Source: Macrostomum hystrix
Taxonomy: Eukaryota; Platyhelminthes; Macrostomidae
Direction of reading: 5' to 3'
Assembly: GCA_950097015.1 (NCBI GenBank)
Contig: CATNEN010000001.1
Coordinates: forward strand, 11,430,001-11,494,000
Length of the DNA: 64,000 nucleotides
Position numbers and translations under genes: made by a program. The notes beneath the pieces were generated by a model. That model was not told the origin of the DNA, did not search any database, and saw nothing but the letters and a program-made list of their open reading frames with translations. How positions within the stretch are numbered: position 1 is the first letter of the stretch; every line of letters begins with the position of its first letter. Of this stretch, positions 22,501 through 37,500 are shown one piece after another.

Positions 22501-25500
22501 AGCCGACTGCTGTCGAGACATCGGCGCCTGATAATGATTAGGAATCTGTTGAGCGGCTGCGGCAGCCAGCGGACTCTGCTGCACCGCCTGTGTCTGTTCG
22601 CTGAGACCCAGAAAGGCTTCCAAATCAGGCGGCAAAGTCGCCTGACAGTCTGGCACCGATGCTGAACTAGCGGATCCAACAGCCGGTGACATCAGTGCCA
22701 GCTGAGACTGGCTAGTGCTGCTCGAATTCATGGACGTCATCAGGCCGACGCCGGAGATGCTCGACGCTGAAGCTGCCGAAGAGGCGGCTGCCGCGGCTGC
22801 GCCTGAAGGTGTCGCAGCAGCGTGCATGCGTTTCACCAGGCTGCCGGATGCGTTGCCCTTCAGTTCGGCGTCTGATTCGCAGATTCTGCGAGGCAAAAAT
22901 AAATTTTAAGCGCATTTTATTGGGCGGGATTCATTTACCCCCCCCATAAAGCAGCCCTCTAATTTCATAATAAGCCAGCCTCCTACGATCCTATAATAAG
23001 CGAGCTTCTCTTACCGAGTTTTAGTCACTAATTTATAAACTAAAGGTGCTTGCTCACCTTGATTTCCACCCGACTCTTGCGCACAGCTACGCTATCCTTC
23101 TTGCGTCATTCCTTTGGAAACTATTTGTTTATGTCGGTTCATATCCGATATTTTTGTATGTAGCACCACTTTTTTATCCCCAATATATCCCACTTTTTAT
23201 CTCTTATTCATCACACCAATTATCCCACTTCCTGATCCCATTTCTGATCCCACCTTCTGATCTCCTATTTATCCCACTTTTTGATCTCCGATTTATCACA
23301 TTTTCTGATCTCCTACTTATCCCACTTTCTCATCCATAATTCATCCCACTTTTATATATGTTATCTTTCTCACTTTTTCATCCCAATTTATCCCACTTTC
23401 TTATCCCTAATTTATCCCACTTTCTCATCCCTATTTATCCCACTTTCTTATCCCTTATTTATCCCACTTTTTCATCCCTTATTTATCCCACATTCTCATC
23501 CCTTACTTATCCCACTTTCTCATCCCTTACTTATCCCACTTTATCATCCCTAATTTATCCCACTTTCTCATCTCTTATTTGTCCCACTTTCTCATCCCTT
23601 GTCTATCCCACTTTCTCATCCCTTATTTATCCAAATTTCTTATCACTTATTTATCCCACTTTCCCATCCCTAATTTATCCCACTTTCTCATCCATTATTT
23701 ATCGCACTTTCTCATCCCTAATTAATCCCACTTTCTCATCCCTTATCAACCCAAATTTCTCATCCCTTGTCTATCCCACTTTCTTATCCATTATTTATCC
23801 TACTTTCTTATCCATTATTTATCCCACTTTCTTATCCATTATTTATCCCACTTTCTTATCCATTATTTATCCTACTTTCTTATCCATTATTTATCCCACT
23901 TTCTTATCCATTATTTATCCCACTTTCTTATCCATTTTTTGCCCTACTTTCTCATCCCTTTTTATCCAAATTTCTCATCCCTTATTTATCCTACTTTCTC
24001 ATCCCTTATTTATCCCACTTTCTCATCCCTAATTTATCCCATCTTCTCATCCCTTATTTATCCTACTTTCTCATTCCTTATTTATCCCACTTTCTCATCC
24101 CTCATAAATTTCACTCTATTATCTGCATCTAATCAGAATGAGGCAAACAGTAGGCATGTTTAAATAAAAGCAAAGACGACTGTCACGCACCTGACGATGC
24201 AATGCGTGGAGGCGAACGTAGGCTTGCTACCGTCCGGTGTTAGCTTGCTGCGCGTCTTCAAGAAGGCGTATTTGCCTTCACTAACCTTGCAGCGATACAC
24301 CGCACTGGAGGGGTCACTGCGGTTGGACCCTTGACGAAGCGGAGAGATGAATTAGGATTAGCGGTAGAGTGAGGCCACTTGGGGCTATTTATTGCTTATG
24401 TTTCATTTCAGTCAAGAAGAACTACTTTTGAACTGGAAATTACGCCCCGCTGTTAGCTTGGAATCAATGGAAACTTTCAATTCCGGAAAGACGCAGATAT
24501 TTCTACTGCGAATAAAACTACAAGAGGAAAGCAATTTGTTCAATTTGAAATCGGTTTCCGTTCCTGGTCCGATAATACTTGCCATAATTCCTCATTTTAG
24601 CTACACATTTAACTACCCTGTTTTTACTAAACTTTAGACAGAATAACTTTGCTTTAATAACAACTGGCCCCCAATGTAACTCGGAAGAGTCAGAGAGTAG
24701 AAACCAACACCAAATGATGAGACGCATGACATCACGACCTATTTTTACCTTATGAATTAATCACCGACTCATGACTCAATAACGGACCCATGACCCAACC
24801 AATGACCAAATCTATAATCCGTGATCCATAATCTGACCAATAAACCAATCTCTGACCCGTGACCCAATCTCTCTCACCCATGATCAAATCTCTGACCCAT
24901 GAACCAATCTCTCTGACCCGTGACCCAATCTCTCTCACCCATGACCAAATCTCTGACCCATGAACCAATCTCTCTGACCCGTGACCCAATCTCTCTGACC
25001 CGTGACCCAATCTCTCTGACCCGTGACCCAATCTCTCTCACCCATGACCAAATCTCTGACCAATAAACCAATCTCTGACCCGTGACCCAATCTCTCTGAC
25101 CCGTGACCTAATCTCTCTGATCCGTGACCCAATCTCTTTGATCCGTGACCCAATCTCTTTGACCCGTGACCCAACTCTCTGACGCGTGACCGAATATCTC
25201 TGACCCATGGCTTCATATCTGACACATAGACCTGATTCCTGAAGCTGTCATACTCAGTTGAGCATAGTTACTAGTATATAAACTATGATTATGTTCTAAA
25301 TAACAATATTAAAATCATGTTAAATGACAATACTTACCAATATCGTCCACATGCTTCTGCCAGATTGGCTTATCAGAGGCAAGCACCAAATCCGACCAGT
25401 TTTTGTTAACAAAGAATTTCGAAGAGATAACGTCAGGCCTTCCTAGATTATTGCTGAAAGTGTTGTGTTTTGGTTGGTTGCTTGCTTCTTGTTGTTGCTG

Positions 25501-28500
25501 CTGCTGTTTTTTATTTCGATTGGTAATTCATTCTATATCTAAGTCTTTTAAAACTAGAACAAATATAAAAAAATATAGTAAGTTATTGCCGCAGGCTTAA
25601 GTGTGTCGTTTTTAAACAAATTGTTATTTAAATCGAGTCAGGGGGGTGGGGTTGGGCATTACTTTAAAAAACGCGTCCAATATTGTGCAGCCAAATTGTG
25701 CTAGGTTTAGAGAGGAGGGGGGCAATGAGAGAGCGAATAGGAGAGAAAAATGCAAAATAGCAAACGAGAGAGACAGACAGGGACGGAGAGCGGCACCCCT
25801 CCTCAGTATCTGTATGTATGCGTGCAGATAGACAGAAGGCATTAAGGCCTGGAACGCGTAGTTTGGCCTGGCGGCAGCAGCAGCAGCAGCAGCGTGCATT
25901 ATTATATATACATATACATATGTGTGTGTGTGTGTGTGTGTGTCAATGTGCGCAGACGCACACACATTATTCGCCCTAAAAATTCAGTTGTAGAAGTTGG
26001 AAGAGCAGATAGGGAGAGGGAGAGAGAGAGAGAAATGAGGGTAGGCGGGCATTGGACTAGGGTGAACAGCTATCTCGCTCTCGCCGTGTCCCGCTCACCT
26101 CCTCAGTAGGTCTATCTAAGGACACCATGGCGAGTAGAAGCCATAGGCAAGAGCTAGGGGTAAGAGAGACGGTCGAGAGGGGAGGGGGTGTTGCATGGGC
26201 GCTGGACTATAGGAACAGTGAAGAGTCGGCATACTATTTTCCTACTATTAAAGCAGAAAGTATAGACGGGAAGAGACGGGGGATTTAGCGGAGGGTGGGG
26301 GCGGTTGGTAAGCTGCGATGCACATGACCAGGAAATACCCTGGCTGCACTTACAACACTCCCACACACACTCACACTAAAACTGCCTATGCTTCTTCTAT
26401 TTCATTTTTCGTGCTAATTTTTTTGTTTCTTGTCCTCTTTTTTTCACTAAGAAATTGCACAATTTCGGGCCTCCATTCTAGGGTTGCGTTTAGGCCTAAC
26501 AAGACAAGTTAAAGACAATTTTCTCATAGGCACATAGACCGAGATAATAAAAAGCTAGCAATAGACAGAGAGGGGCACATTGAGATTCGCGCCGCATGGT
26601 TGAATTCAGACCAAAATTCTGAAAAAAAAGAAGAATAATGAAAGAAATATTCAGTGAAAGAAATGTTAGTAATAATGCATGCAAGCATTCGTGCACGCCT
26701 GGCCTGCCGGCATTTGGATAGGAAGCACAGGAGAGAATAGGAGGAGTTCAATGCCTACTAGGCCAGCCAGCAGAAATTGTATTTGAATTTCTGCTGCCGC
26801 CGCTGCCGCTGCTGCTGCTGCTGCTGCTTTTGCAGCGGCTACATTGCCAATAGTTTAGAGAAATACAAAGAGGAGAGAACTAGAGATAGATATATATATG
26901 TGTGCCTACCCCGTCTGTTCGTGCCAATATGCCAGTGTAGTGTTTGTGAAATGCTAGAATTAATGTAGCACAATTAATAATAGGTCTGCGATTGTCGCTC
27001 TACCCAACGCTTACAATACACAATGGTCAACTACTTTCTGTTCCAATTAAAACAGGACTTGCCCACTAGCTTCGCTGCTATTAACTGGGACAGGTCTAGG
27101 AACAGAACAGATGGTTACTATAAGGCTAACCCAGTTAAATACAAAGCCTTAAAGATCAAATTGCACATCGTTCACCATTGGTTGCCAGAAGCTTGGTGGA
27201 TTAACGCGCGTGTTTATTGCATCTCCTTTTTAGTGGCTTTAAATAATTATATTTTATTGCTATGATTTAAATCATTTTTTGGAGAAAAAAACTGATATTT
27301 TAAATATCCACTGCTTGCTCTTTTTAAGCAGATATTACTGATTAGCGTTTTTTTAAACCCAGACAAATGCGTTCTTATCTATTTTGTTTCAATTGATTTA
27401 ATGAAACCTTTTAATTAATTAAATCGTTTAACCAAATTCCTGCATATCCCAATCAGGGACTACTATAAATAATCAATTGCAAAAAGGAGCTAAATTTCAT
27501 TTTCAGCTGCGGTATATGTGGACAGACGATATAATCTGAATCACAACATTAATTCTGAATCATGACCTTAATCTGAATCATGACACTCAATCTGAATCAT
27601 GACACTCAATCTGAATCATGACACTCAATCTGAATCATGACACTGAATCTGAATCATGACACTGAATCTGAATCATGACCTTAATCTGAATCATGACACC
27701 CAATCTGAATCATGACACTCAATCTGAATCATGACCTGAATCCGAATCGTGACACTCAATCTGAATCATGACACTGAATCTGAATCATGACCTTAATCTG
27801 AATCATGACACCCAATCTGAATCATGACACTCAATCTGAATCATGACCTGAATCCGAATCGTGACACTCAATCTGAATCATGACACTCAATCTGAATCAT
27901 GACACTGAATCTGAATCATGACCTGAATCTGAATCATGACACTCAATCTGAATCATGACCTGAATCTGAATCATGACCTGAATCTGAATCATGACCTGAA
28001 TCTGAATCATGACCTGAATCTGAATCATGACCTGAATATGAATCATGACCTGAATATGAATCATGACCTTAATCTGAATCATGACCTTAATCTGAATCAT
28101 GACCTGAATATGAATCATGACACTCAATCTGAATCATGACCTGAATATGAATCATGACCTGAATATGAATCATGACCTGAATATGAATCATGACCTGAAT
28201 CTGAATCATGACACTCAATCTGAATCATGACACTCAATCTGAATCATGACACTCAATCTGAATCATGACACTCAATCTGAATCATGACACTCAATCTGAA
28301 TCATGACCTGAATCTGAATCATGACACTCAATCTGAATCATGACACTCAATCTGAATCATGACACTCAATCTGAATCATGACCTGAATCCGAATCGTGAC
28401 ACTGAATCTGAATTATGACACAGAAATTGAGGCAAATTTCTTGCTTAATTTTGAAATCGAGTCAGCTAGTCGTCAGGAGTCGCAGGTGTTTTTAGATGTC

Positions 28501-31500
28501 TATGAAAACGAAGCGACGGTAAAGAAAAAAGCAAAGTCACATTTTTTCGAGACACAACACGAGAACAGTTTTTTTTCAATTAAACAAATTGAGTCATTTT
28601 TTGTTAAATCCTAGTTACGGAGTTTTGTTTTTTTTCCTTGTTAATTATTGCCCTAGAGAAAACAGCAAGAGAAAGAAACCAGGAGATGAAAGCGAACAAA
28701 CAGATTAAATGAAAATTGAATGGAAATCGGCTCGGATCTTTCCGCAAAATTTTTAATGCAATTTTTATTTTCATTACAAAAATGAAACATACACACAGAC
28801 GCACACGGACCCACTGATGTCACAGAGGCAGCTTAATAAAGAGATAAATTTCACGGAGATTGAGAAAATAAGATAAGAGGACAGGTTTGCTTTCGCGGTT
28901 GAAAATAATTCTAAAGGATACAATAATCAAAGATAATACTTGCCTAGATGAAAGAAAATACGAGGGCAGCTCTTGGTGATCGAGTAGGGCAGGTGGGTAG
29001 AGCATTGTAAATGGAGCGACCGAGGTTAGGGAACAGAAGACACAAGGGGATAAGACAATCAAAAGAATGTCTTGTTCAAGCAGTAACAGTGACGAAAACT
29101 TTTTTTGACTTTTTTAAATATATATGAAAACCATTGACGGGGTAGGGTAAAAGAAGACTGGGCGAGTGAGGGGGGATTTTGTATAGGGGAGAAGATTGAG
29201 GGGAGATTGGGGGTATGGGAGAAGAGTGAGGAGAGATTTGGGATAGGGGAGAAGAGTGAGGGGAGATGGGGATAGGGGAGAAGAGTGAGGGGAGATGGAG
29301 ATAGGGGAGAAGAGTGAGGAGAGATTTGGGATAGGGGAGAAGAGTGAGGAGAGATTTGGGATAGGGGAGAAGAGTGAGGGGAGATGGAGATGGGGGAGAA
29401 GAGTGAGGAGAGATTTGGGATAGGGGAGAAGAGTGAGGGGAGATGGGGATAGGGGAGAAGAGTGAGGGGAGATGGAGATAGGGGAGAAGAGTGAGGAGAG
29501 ATTTGGGATAGGGGAGAAGAGTGAGGGGAGATGGGGATAGGGGAGAAGAGTGAGGGGAGATGGAGATAGGGGAGAAGAGTGAGGAGAGATTTGGGATAGG
29601 GGAGAAGAGTGAGGGGAGATGGAGATGGGGGAGAAGAGTGAGGAGAGATTTGGGATAGGGGAGAAGAGTGAGGGGAGATGGGGATAGGGGAGAAGAGTGA
29701 GGGGAGATGGAGATAGGGGAGAAGAGTGAGGAGAAATTTGGGATAGGGGAGAAGAGTGAGGGGAGATGGAGATAGGGGAGAAGAGTGAGGAGAGATTTGG
29801 GATAGGGGAGAAGAGTGAGGGGAGATGGAGATAGGGGAGAAGAGTGAGGAGAGATTTGGGATAGGGGAGAAGAGTGAGGGGAGATGGAGATAGGGGAGAA
29901 GAGTGAGGAGAGATTTGGGATAGGGGAGAAGAGTGAGGGGAGATGGAGATAGGGGAGAAGAGTGAGGAGAGATTTGGGATAGGGGAGAAGAGTGAGGGGA
30001 GATGGAGATAGGGGAGAAGAGTGAGGAGAGATTTGGGATAGGGGAGAAGAGTGAGGGGAGATTTGGGATAGGGGAGAAGAGTGAGGAGAGATTTGGGATA
30101 GGGGAGAAGAGTGAGGGGAGATGGGGATAGGGGAGAAGAGTGAGGGGAGATGGAGATAGGGGAGAAGAGTGAGGAGAGATTTGGGATAGGGGAGAAGAGT
30201 GAGGAGAGATTTGGGATAGGGGAGAAGAGTGAGGGGAGATGGAGATGGGGGAGAAGAGTGAGGAGAGATTTGGGATAGGGGAGAAGAGTGAGGGGAGATG
30301 GAGATAGGGGAGAAGAGTGAGGGAAGATTTTGTATAGGGGAGAAGAGTGAGGGAAGATTTTGTATAGGGGAGAAGTGTGAGGGAAGATTTTGTATAGGGA
30401 AGAAGAGTGGGGAGAGATTCGGAATAGGGGAGAAGAGTGAGGGAATATTTTGTATAGGGGAGAAGTGTGAGGGAAGATTTTGTATAGGGGAGAAGAGTGA
30501 GGGAAGATTTTGTATAGGGGAGAAGAGTGAGGGAAGATTTTGTATAGGGGAGAAGTGTGAGGGAAGATTTTGTATAGGGAAGAAGAGTGGGGAGAGATTC
30601 GGAATAGGGGAGAAGAGTGAGGGAATATTTTGTATAGGGGAGAAGAGTGAGGGAATATTTTGTATAGGGGAGAAGTGTGAGGGAAGATTTTGTATAGGGG
30701 AGAAGAGTGAGGGAAGATTTTGTATAGGGGAGAAGTGTGAGGGAAGATTTTGTATAGGGGAGAAGAGTGAGGGAAGATTTTGTATAGGGAAGAAGAGTGA
30801 GGAGAGATTTGGGATAGGGGAGAAGAGTGAGGGAAGATTTTGTATAGGGGAGAAGAGTGAGGGAAGATTTTGTATAGGGAAGAAGAGTGGGGAGAGATTC
30901 GGAATAGGGGAGAAGAGTGAGGGAAGATTTTGTATAGGGGAGAAGAGTGAGGGAAGATTTTGTATAGGGGAGAGATTCGGAATAGGGGAGAAGAGTGAGG
31001 GAAGATTTTGTATAGGGGAGAAGAGTGAGGGAAGATTTTGTATAGGGAAGAAGAGTGAGGAGAGATTTGGGATAGGGGAGAAGAGTGAGGGGAGATTTGG
31101 GATAGGGGAGAAGAGTGAGGGAAGATTTTGTATAGGGGAGAAGAGTGAGGGAAGATTTTGTATAGGGGAGAGATTCGGAATAGGGGAGAAGAGTGAGGGA
31201 AGATTTTGTATAGGGGAGAAGAGTGAGGGAAGATTTTGTATAGGGGAGAAGAGTGAGGGAAGATTTGGGATAGGGGAGAAGAGTGAGGAGAGATTTGGGA
31301 TAGGGGAGAAGAGTGAGGGGAGATGGGGATAGGGGAGAAGAGTGAGGGGAGATGGAGATAGGGGAGAAGAGTGAGGAGAGATTTGGGATAGGGGAGAAGA
31401 GTGAGGAGAGATTTGGGATAGGGGAGAAGAGTGAGGGGAGATGGAGATGGGGGAGAAGAGTGAGGAGAGATTTGGGATAGGGGAGAAGAGTGAGGGGAGA

Positions 31501-34500
31501 TGGAGATAGGGGAGAAGAGTGAGGAGAGATTTGGGATAGGGGAGAAGAGTGAGGGGAGATGGAGATAGGGGAGAAGAGTGAGGAGAGATTTGGGATAGGG
31601 GAGAAGAGTGAGGGGAGATGGAGATAGGGGAGAAGAGTGAGGAGAGATTTGGGATAGGGGAGAAGAGTGAGGGGAGATTTGGGATAGGGGAGAAGAGTGA
31701 GGAGAGATTTGGGATAGGGGAGAAGAGTGAGGGGAGATTTGGGATAGGGGAGAAGAGTGAGGGAAGATTTTGTATAGGGGAGAAGAGTGAGGGAAGATTT
31801 TGTATAGGGGAGAGATTCGGAATAGGGGAGAAGAGTGAGGGAAGATTTTGTATAGGGGAGAAGAGTGAGGGAAGATTTTGTATAGGGAAGAAGAGTGGGG
31901 AGAAATTCGGAATAGGGGAGAAGAGTGAGGGGAGATTTTGTATAGGGGAGAAGAGTGAGGGAAGATTTTGTATAGGGGAGAAGAGTGAGGGAAGATTTTG
32001 TATAGGGGAGAAGAGTGAGGGAAGATTTTGTATAGGGGAGAAGTGTGAGGGAAGATTTTGTATAGGGGAGAAGAGTGAGGGAAGATTTTGTATAGGGAAG
32101 AAGAGTGGGGAGAGATTCGGAATAGGGGAGAAGAGTGAGGGGAGATTGAGGGTAGAACACACAGGGTGAGCCGGACACTGTGGTGCTAATAAAAAATAAG
32201 TGATAAGAAAAATGACAATAAAAGATTTAGACAATAAAAAAGGAAGCGTGATCACGACACTGCGGTTGGAGATGAAAAGATGAAGACATAAGATGAAAAC
32301 TTTCTTAGTTTTTCCCCAGTTAAAATAATGAGGAGAAGAAACCTACCCGGCTTAAGAGCTTAGTTATAGGGGCTAGCATGTGTAGGCCATGACAAGTGAG
32401 ATAAGGGTTAAGGGACTTGAGCACGAAAAACAGGGTGTGGCTACAGGAAGGGAAGAGGTTTGTAGGAAAAGAAAGGGGATACGGACAGATCCCTGAGGCG
32501 GTGAATGTGACGATAGACAGAGACAAAAGCGACTGGATTCGATTGAAAAAATCTAGATTTAAGACAGGTAACACGCTATGGGAGGATGAATGAAGACAGT
32601 GGGATATGCTAGTGAGAGACGGTGGGCTTGAAGACACTGCGCTTCAGTTGTTTGGGTATTGGGAAACAAATGTAGACCTGTATAGAAAGAGCAGGCGTTA
32701 GGTAAGAATAGAGGTAGCTAGGGAAACATTTTCTGTGGGATAGCTTTGTAAAATAAAACGTGCTCAATGCATCCCGGCTTCAAAGTTAAAAAGCTAGACA
32801 GAAAGCAGAGAGAGACAGACAAGAGTGGGAGGGTTGAGAAAGCTAGCAACACAACACCCGCGTGCTTGCTGAACTGGCGCAGTTTTCTATATCACACACA
32901 AAGGTTTCCTCTCGTCAACTTCTCAGCTCGCTTCCCCCGCCCTTCTCTTCTCTCTCCGTCTATTTCTTTTTTTCCTGCTCTCATGAACCGAGTTGGGAAG
33001 AGAAACTTTACGAGTGAAACTGAGACGAGTATTTTCTCATCATCTTCGACTTCCTCGCCGCCAGAGTTTCTGGCAAGGCTTAATTGGATTGTTGCTAAGA
33101 ATTGAGGATCTTTATAAAAAGCTTGTCTAGATGTGCTTCGATTCGCAGCCTCCTCTTTTTCTTTCTTTTAGATGCTCTCAGGCTTCACTGTGAGGTTGGC
33201 TAATGCTTTAATGAGCTTGGCAACCAGGTGCGCGTGATTCTAGTGCAACGGGAGCTGCTGTGTAATGACTGGGAATAAATCCCAGAGAAATATATCTCGA
33301 ATGCAACTAATTCGACCATAGTTTTTATTAGGCTATTCTTCAAATTCGACGATTCTTCGAAACCCGTGATTCTTAGAAATAAATGATTCTTCGAAACCCG
33401 TGATTCTTAGAAATAAACGATTCTTCGAAACCCGTGATTCTTAGAAATAAACGATTCTTCGAAGCCTGTGATTCGGAGAAATCGACGATTATTAGAAATA
33501 GAATATTCTTAGAAATCGGCGATTCTTCCAAATGGACGATTCTTTGAAATCGAATAATCTTCTAAATCGACGATTCTTCGAAACCCGTGATTCTTAGAAA
33601 TAAACGATTCTTCGAAACCGTTGATTCGGAGAAATCGACGATTCTTAGAAATAGAATATTCTTAGAAATCTGCGATTCTTCCAAATGGACGATTCTTTGA
33701 AATCGAATAATCTTCTAAATCGACGATTCTTCGATATCGACGATTCTTCGAAACCCGTGTTTCTTAGAAATAAATGATTTTCCGAAACCGTTGATTCGGA
33801 AAAATCGACGATTCTTAGAAATAGAATATTCTTAGAAATCGGCGATTCTTCCAAATGGACGATTCTTTAAAAATCGAATAATCTTCTAAATCGACGATTC
33901 TTCGAAACCCGTGTTTCTTAGAAATAAACGATTCTTCGAAACCGGTGATTCGGATAAATCGACGATTCTTATAAATGGAATATTCTTAAAAATCGGCGAT
34001 TCTTCCAAATGGACGATTCTTTGAAACCAATTTATCTTCTAAATCGATGATTTTTAAAGCGGCGATTCTAAAAAAGCGGCGATTTTTCGAAGTCAGCGAT
34101 TCTTCGAAACCGATGATTCGTCGAAATCGACGATTCCTAGAAATAGACTATTCTTAGAAAGCGGCGATTCCTTTAAATAGACGATTCTACGAAAACATCT
34201 TATATATATTTAAAAAAATTGACAACATAACAATTACAAATAACTAGTATTGTACTATCACAATGATAAGGATAAAGACAAGAGATAACATAGCTAGCCT
34301 TTATATATAATTTTATAACTTTATATGAATACGTTATTGAAGTTTTATAATTTGAAAACAATACTGATTCAAAACGGTATATAGAAAATATACTTTATTA
34401 CTCGTAGAAGCCATACAAATTTCTGTTCAATTTTTCATCGACTAAAAATTGAAAACATCTGTTTTACACAAAATTGCTTCACTCACTAACTCACTTACTG

Positions 34501-37500
34501 ACTCACACACAAGAAAAAAGGCTGAGGTTGGCCTACGCAAAATTCAAAGAACCCTATACAAGCAGTATGATTGCTGCTTAAAATGTTCTAACCATATTAA
34601 TACTACCAGCTATAAAAATGCTACCAGCATGCATGCTTTGGCAATTAACTAACTCTGTGTCCTCTTCCCGGTTCCCCCCGGGGGCATAACAGGCAAACAC
34701 AATGCAAACTAACAATTAGTCTCTAACGTGGCTATTGTACTGTTTGACTTGCCTAATCAATGCGAACATTTTATTACAACATATAATCAAATACAGAAAT
34801 CAATCGATTGTTAAATGACATGTTACTAGAAATAATCTGAAGATCTAAAGTTTGAAGTTTAGCCCAATGGAAAATTCTGCCCAATTTTAACCGAAAGAAT
34901 AATAATATCCAACCAACTACTTAGTACTAATTACAGTAAAAGTAGTATATCATGAAGATTTTAACAAAATTAAAAATGACTAATAAGATAATGTAATATT
35001 TTAAGCCGGATTTGAGTTCAATGACTGATTTGAGGTTGATGACTGGTTTGAGTTCAATGACTGATTTGAGTTTAATGACTGATTTGAGTTCAATGACTGA
35101 TTTGAGGTTGATGACTGGTTAGAGTTTAATGACTGATTTGAGTTTAATGACTGATTTGAGTTTAATGACTGATTTGAGTTTAATGACTGATTTGAGTTTA
35201 ATGATTGATTTGAGTTTAATGACTGATTTGAGTTTAATGACTGATTTAAGTTTAATGACTGATTTGAGGTTAATGACTGATTTGAGTTTAATGACTGATT
35301 TGAGTTTAATGATTGATTTGAGTTTAATGACTGATTTGAGTTTAATGAATGATTTGAGCCTATGACTGATTTGAGGTTAATGAATGATTTGAGTTTAATG
35401 ATTGATTTGAGTTTAATGACTGATTTGAGTTTAATGACTGATTTGAGCCTATGACTGATTTGAGGTTAATGACTGATTTGAGTTTAATGACTGATTTGAG
35501 CCTATGACTGATTTGAGGTTAATGACTGATTTGAGTTTAATGACTGATTTAAGTTTAATGACTGATTTGAGGTTAATGACTGATTTGAGTTTAATGACTG
35601 ATTTGAGTTTAATGACTGATTTGAGTTTAATGACTGATTTGAGTTTAATGAATGATTTGAGGTTAATGAATGATTTGAGCCTATGACTGATTTGAGGTTA
35701 ATGATTGATTTGAGTTTAATGACTGATTTGAGTTTAATGACTGATTTAAGTTTAATGACTGATTTGAGGTTAATGACTGATTTGAGTTTAATGACTGATT
35801 TGAGTTTAATGATTGATTTGAGTTTAATGACTGATTTGAGCCTATGACTGATTTGAGGTTAATGACTGATTTGAGTTTAATGATTGATTTGAGTTTAATG
35901 ACTGATTTGAGTTTAATGACTGATTTAAGTTTAATGACTGATTTGAGGTTAATGACTGATTTGAGTTTAATGACTGATTTGAGTTTAATGATTGATTTGA
36001 GTTTAATGACTGATTTGAGTTTAATGACTGATTTAAGTTTAATGACTGATTTGAGGTTAATGACTGATTTGAGTTTAATGACTGATTTGAGTTTAATGAT
36101 TGATTTGAGTTTAATGACTGATTTGAGTTTAATGAATGATTTGAGCCTATGACTGATTTGAGGTTAATGAATGATTTGAGTTTAATGATTGATTTGAGTT
36201 TAATGACTGATTTGAGTTTAATGACTGATTTGAGCCTATGACTGATTTGAGGTTAATGACTGATTTGAGTTTAATGACTGATTTGAGCCTATGACTGATT
36301 TGAGGTTAATGACTGATTTGAGTTTAATGACTGATTTAAGTTTAATGACTGATTTGAGGTTAATGACTGATTTGAGTTTAATGACTGATTTGAGTTTAAT
36401 GACTGATTTGAGTTTAATGACTGATTTGAGTTTAATGAATGATTTGAGGTTAATGAATGATTTGAGCCTATGACTGATTTGAGGTTAATGATTGATTTGA
36501 GTTTAATGACTGATTTGAGTTTAATGACTGATTTAAGTTTAATGACTGATTTGAGGTTAATGACTGATTTGAGTTTAATGACTGATTTGAGTTTAATGAT
36601 TGATTTGAGTTTAATGACTGATTTGAGCCTATGACTGATTTGAGGTTAATGACTGATTTGAGTTTAATGATTGATTTGAGTTTAATGACTGATTTGAGTT
36701 TAATGACTGATTTAAGTTTAATGACTGATTTGAGGTTAATGACTGATTTGAGTTTAATGACTGATTTGAGTTTAATGATTGATTTGAGTTTAATGACTGA
36801 TTTGAGTTTAATGACTGATTTAAGTTTAATGACTGATTTGAGGTTAATGACTGATTTGAGTTTAATGACTGATTTGAGTTTAATGATTGATTTGAGTTTA
36901 ATGACTGATTTGAGTTTAATGACTGATTTGAGTTTAATGAATGATTTGAGCCTATGACTGATTTGAGGTTAATGACTGATTTGAGTTTAATGATTGATTT
37001 GAGTTTAATGACTGATTTGAGTTTAATGACTGATTTAAGTTTAATGACTGATTTGAGGTTAATGACTGATTTGAGTTTAATGACTGATTTGAGTTTAATG
37101 ATTGATTTGAGTTTAATGACTGATTTGAGTTTAATGACTGATTTAAGTTTAATGACTGATTTGAGGTTAATGACTGATTTGAGTTTAATGACTGATTTGA
37201 GTTTAATGATTGATTTGAGTTTAATGACTGATTTGAGTTTAATGACTGATTTGAGTTTAATGAATGATTTGAGCCTATGACTGATTTGAGGTTAATGACT
37301 GATTTGAGTTTAATGATTGATTTGAGTTTAATGACTGATTTGAGTTTAATGACTGATTTAAGTTTAATGACTGATTTGAGGTTAATGACTGATTTGAGTT
37401 TAATGACTGATTTGAGTTTAATGATTGATTTGAGTTTAATGACTGATTTGAGGTTAATGAATGATTTGAGCCTATGACTGATTTGAGGTTAACGAATGAT

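Noticed and set aside
27023-27265. 80-codon frame with a Trp-rich segment (HHWLPEAWW)
   Set aside because: Looks protein-like in part, but there is no family match that I can name, no flanking exons and no terminal repeats. Left as intron sequence.
29059-32255. Open frames of more than 1000 codons on the minus strand
   Set aside because: They lie wholly in the 29/30-bp array and exist in more than one frame at once because the unit lacks stop codons. There is no splice context, start or domain.
32767-33105. 112-codon plus-strand frame in NCOA intron 4
   Set aside because: No recognisable domain, no repeat or splice support; the length is compatible with chance in this composition.
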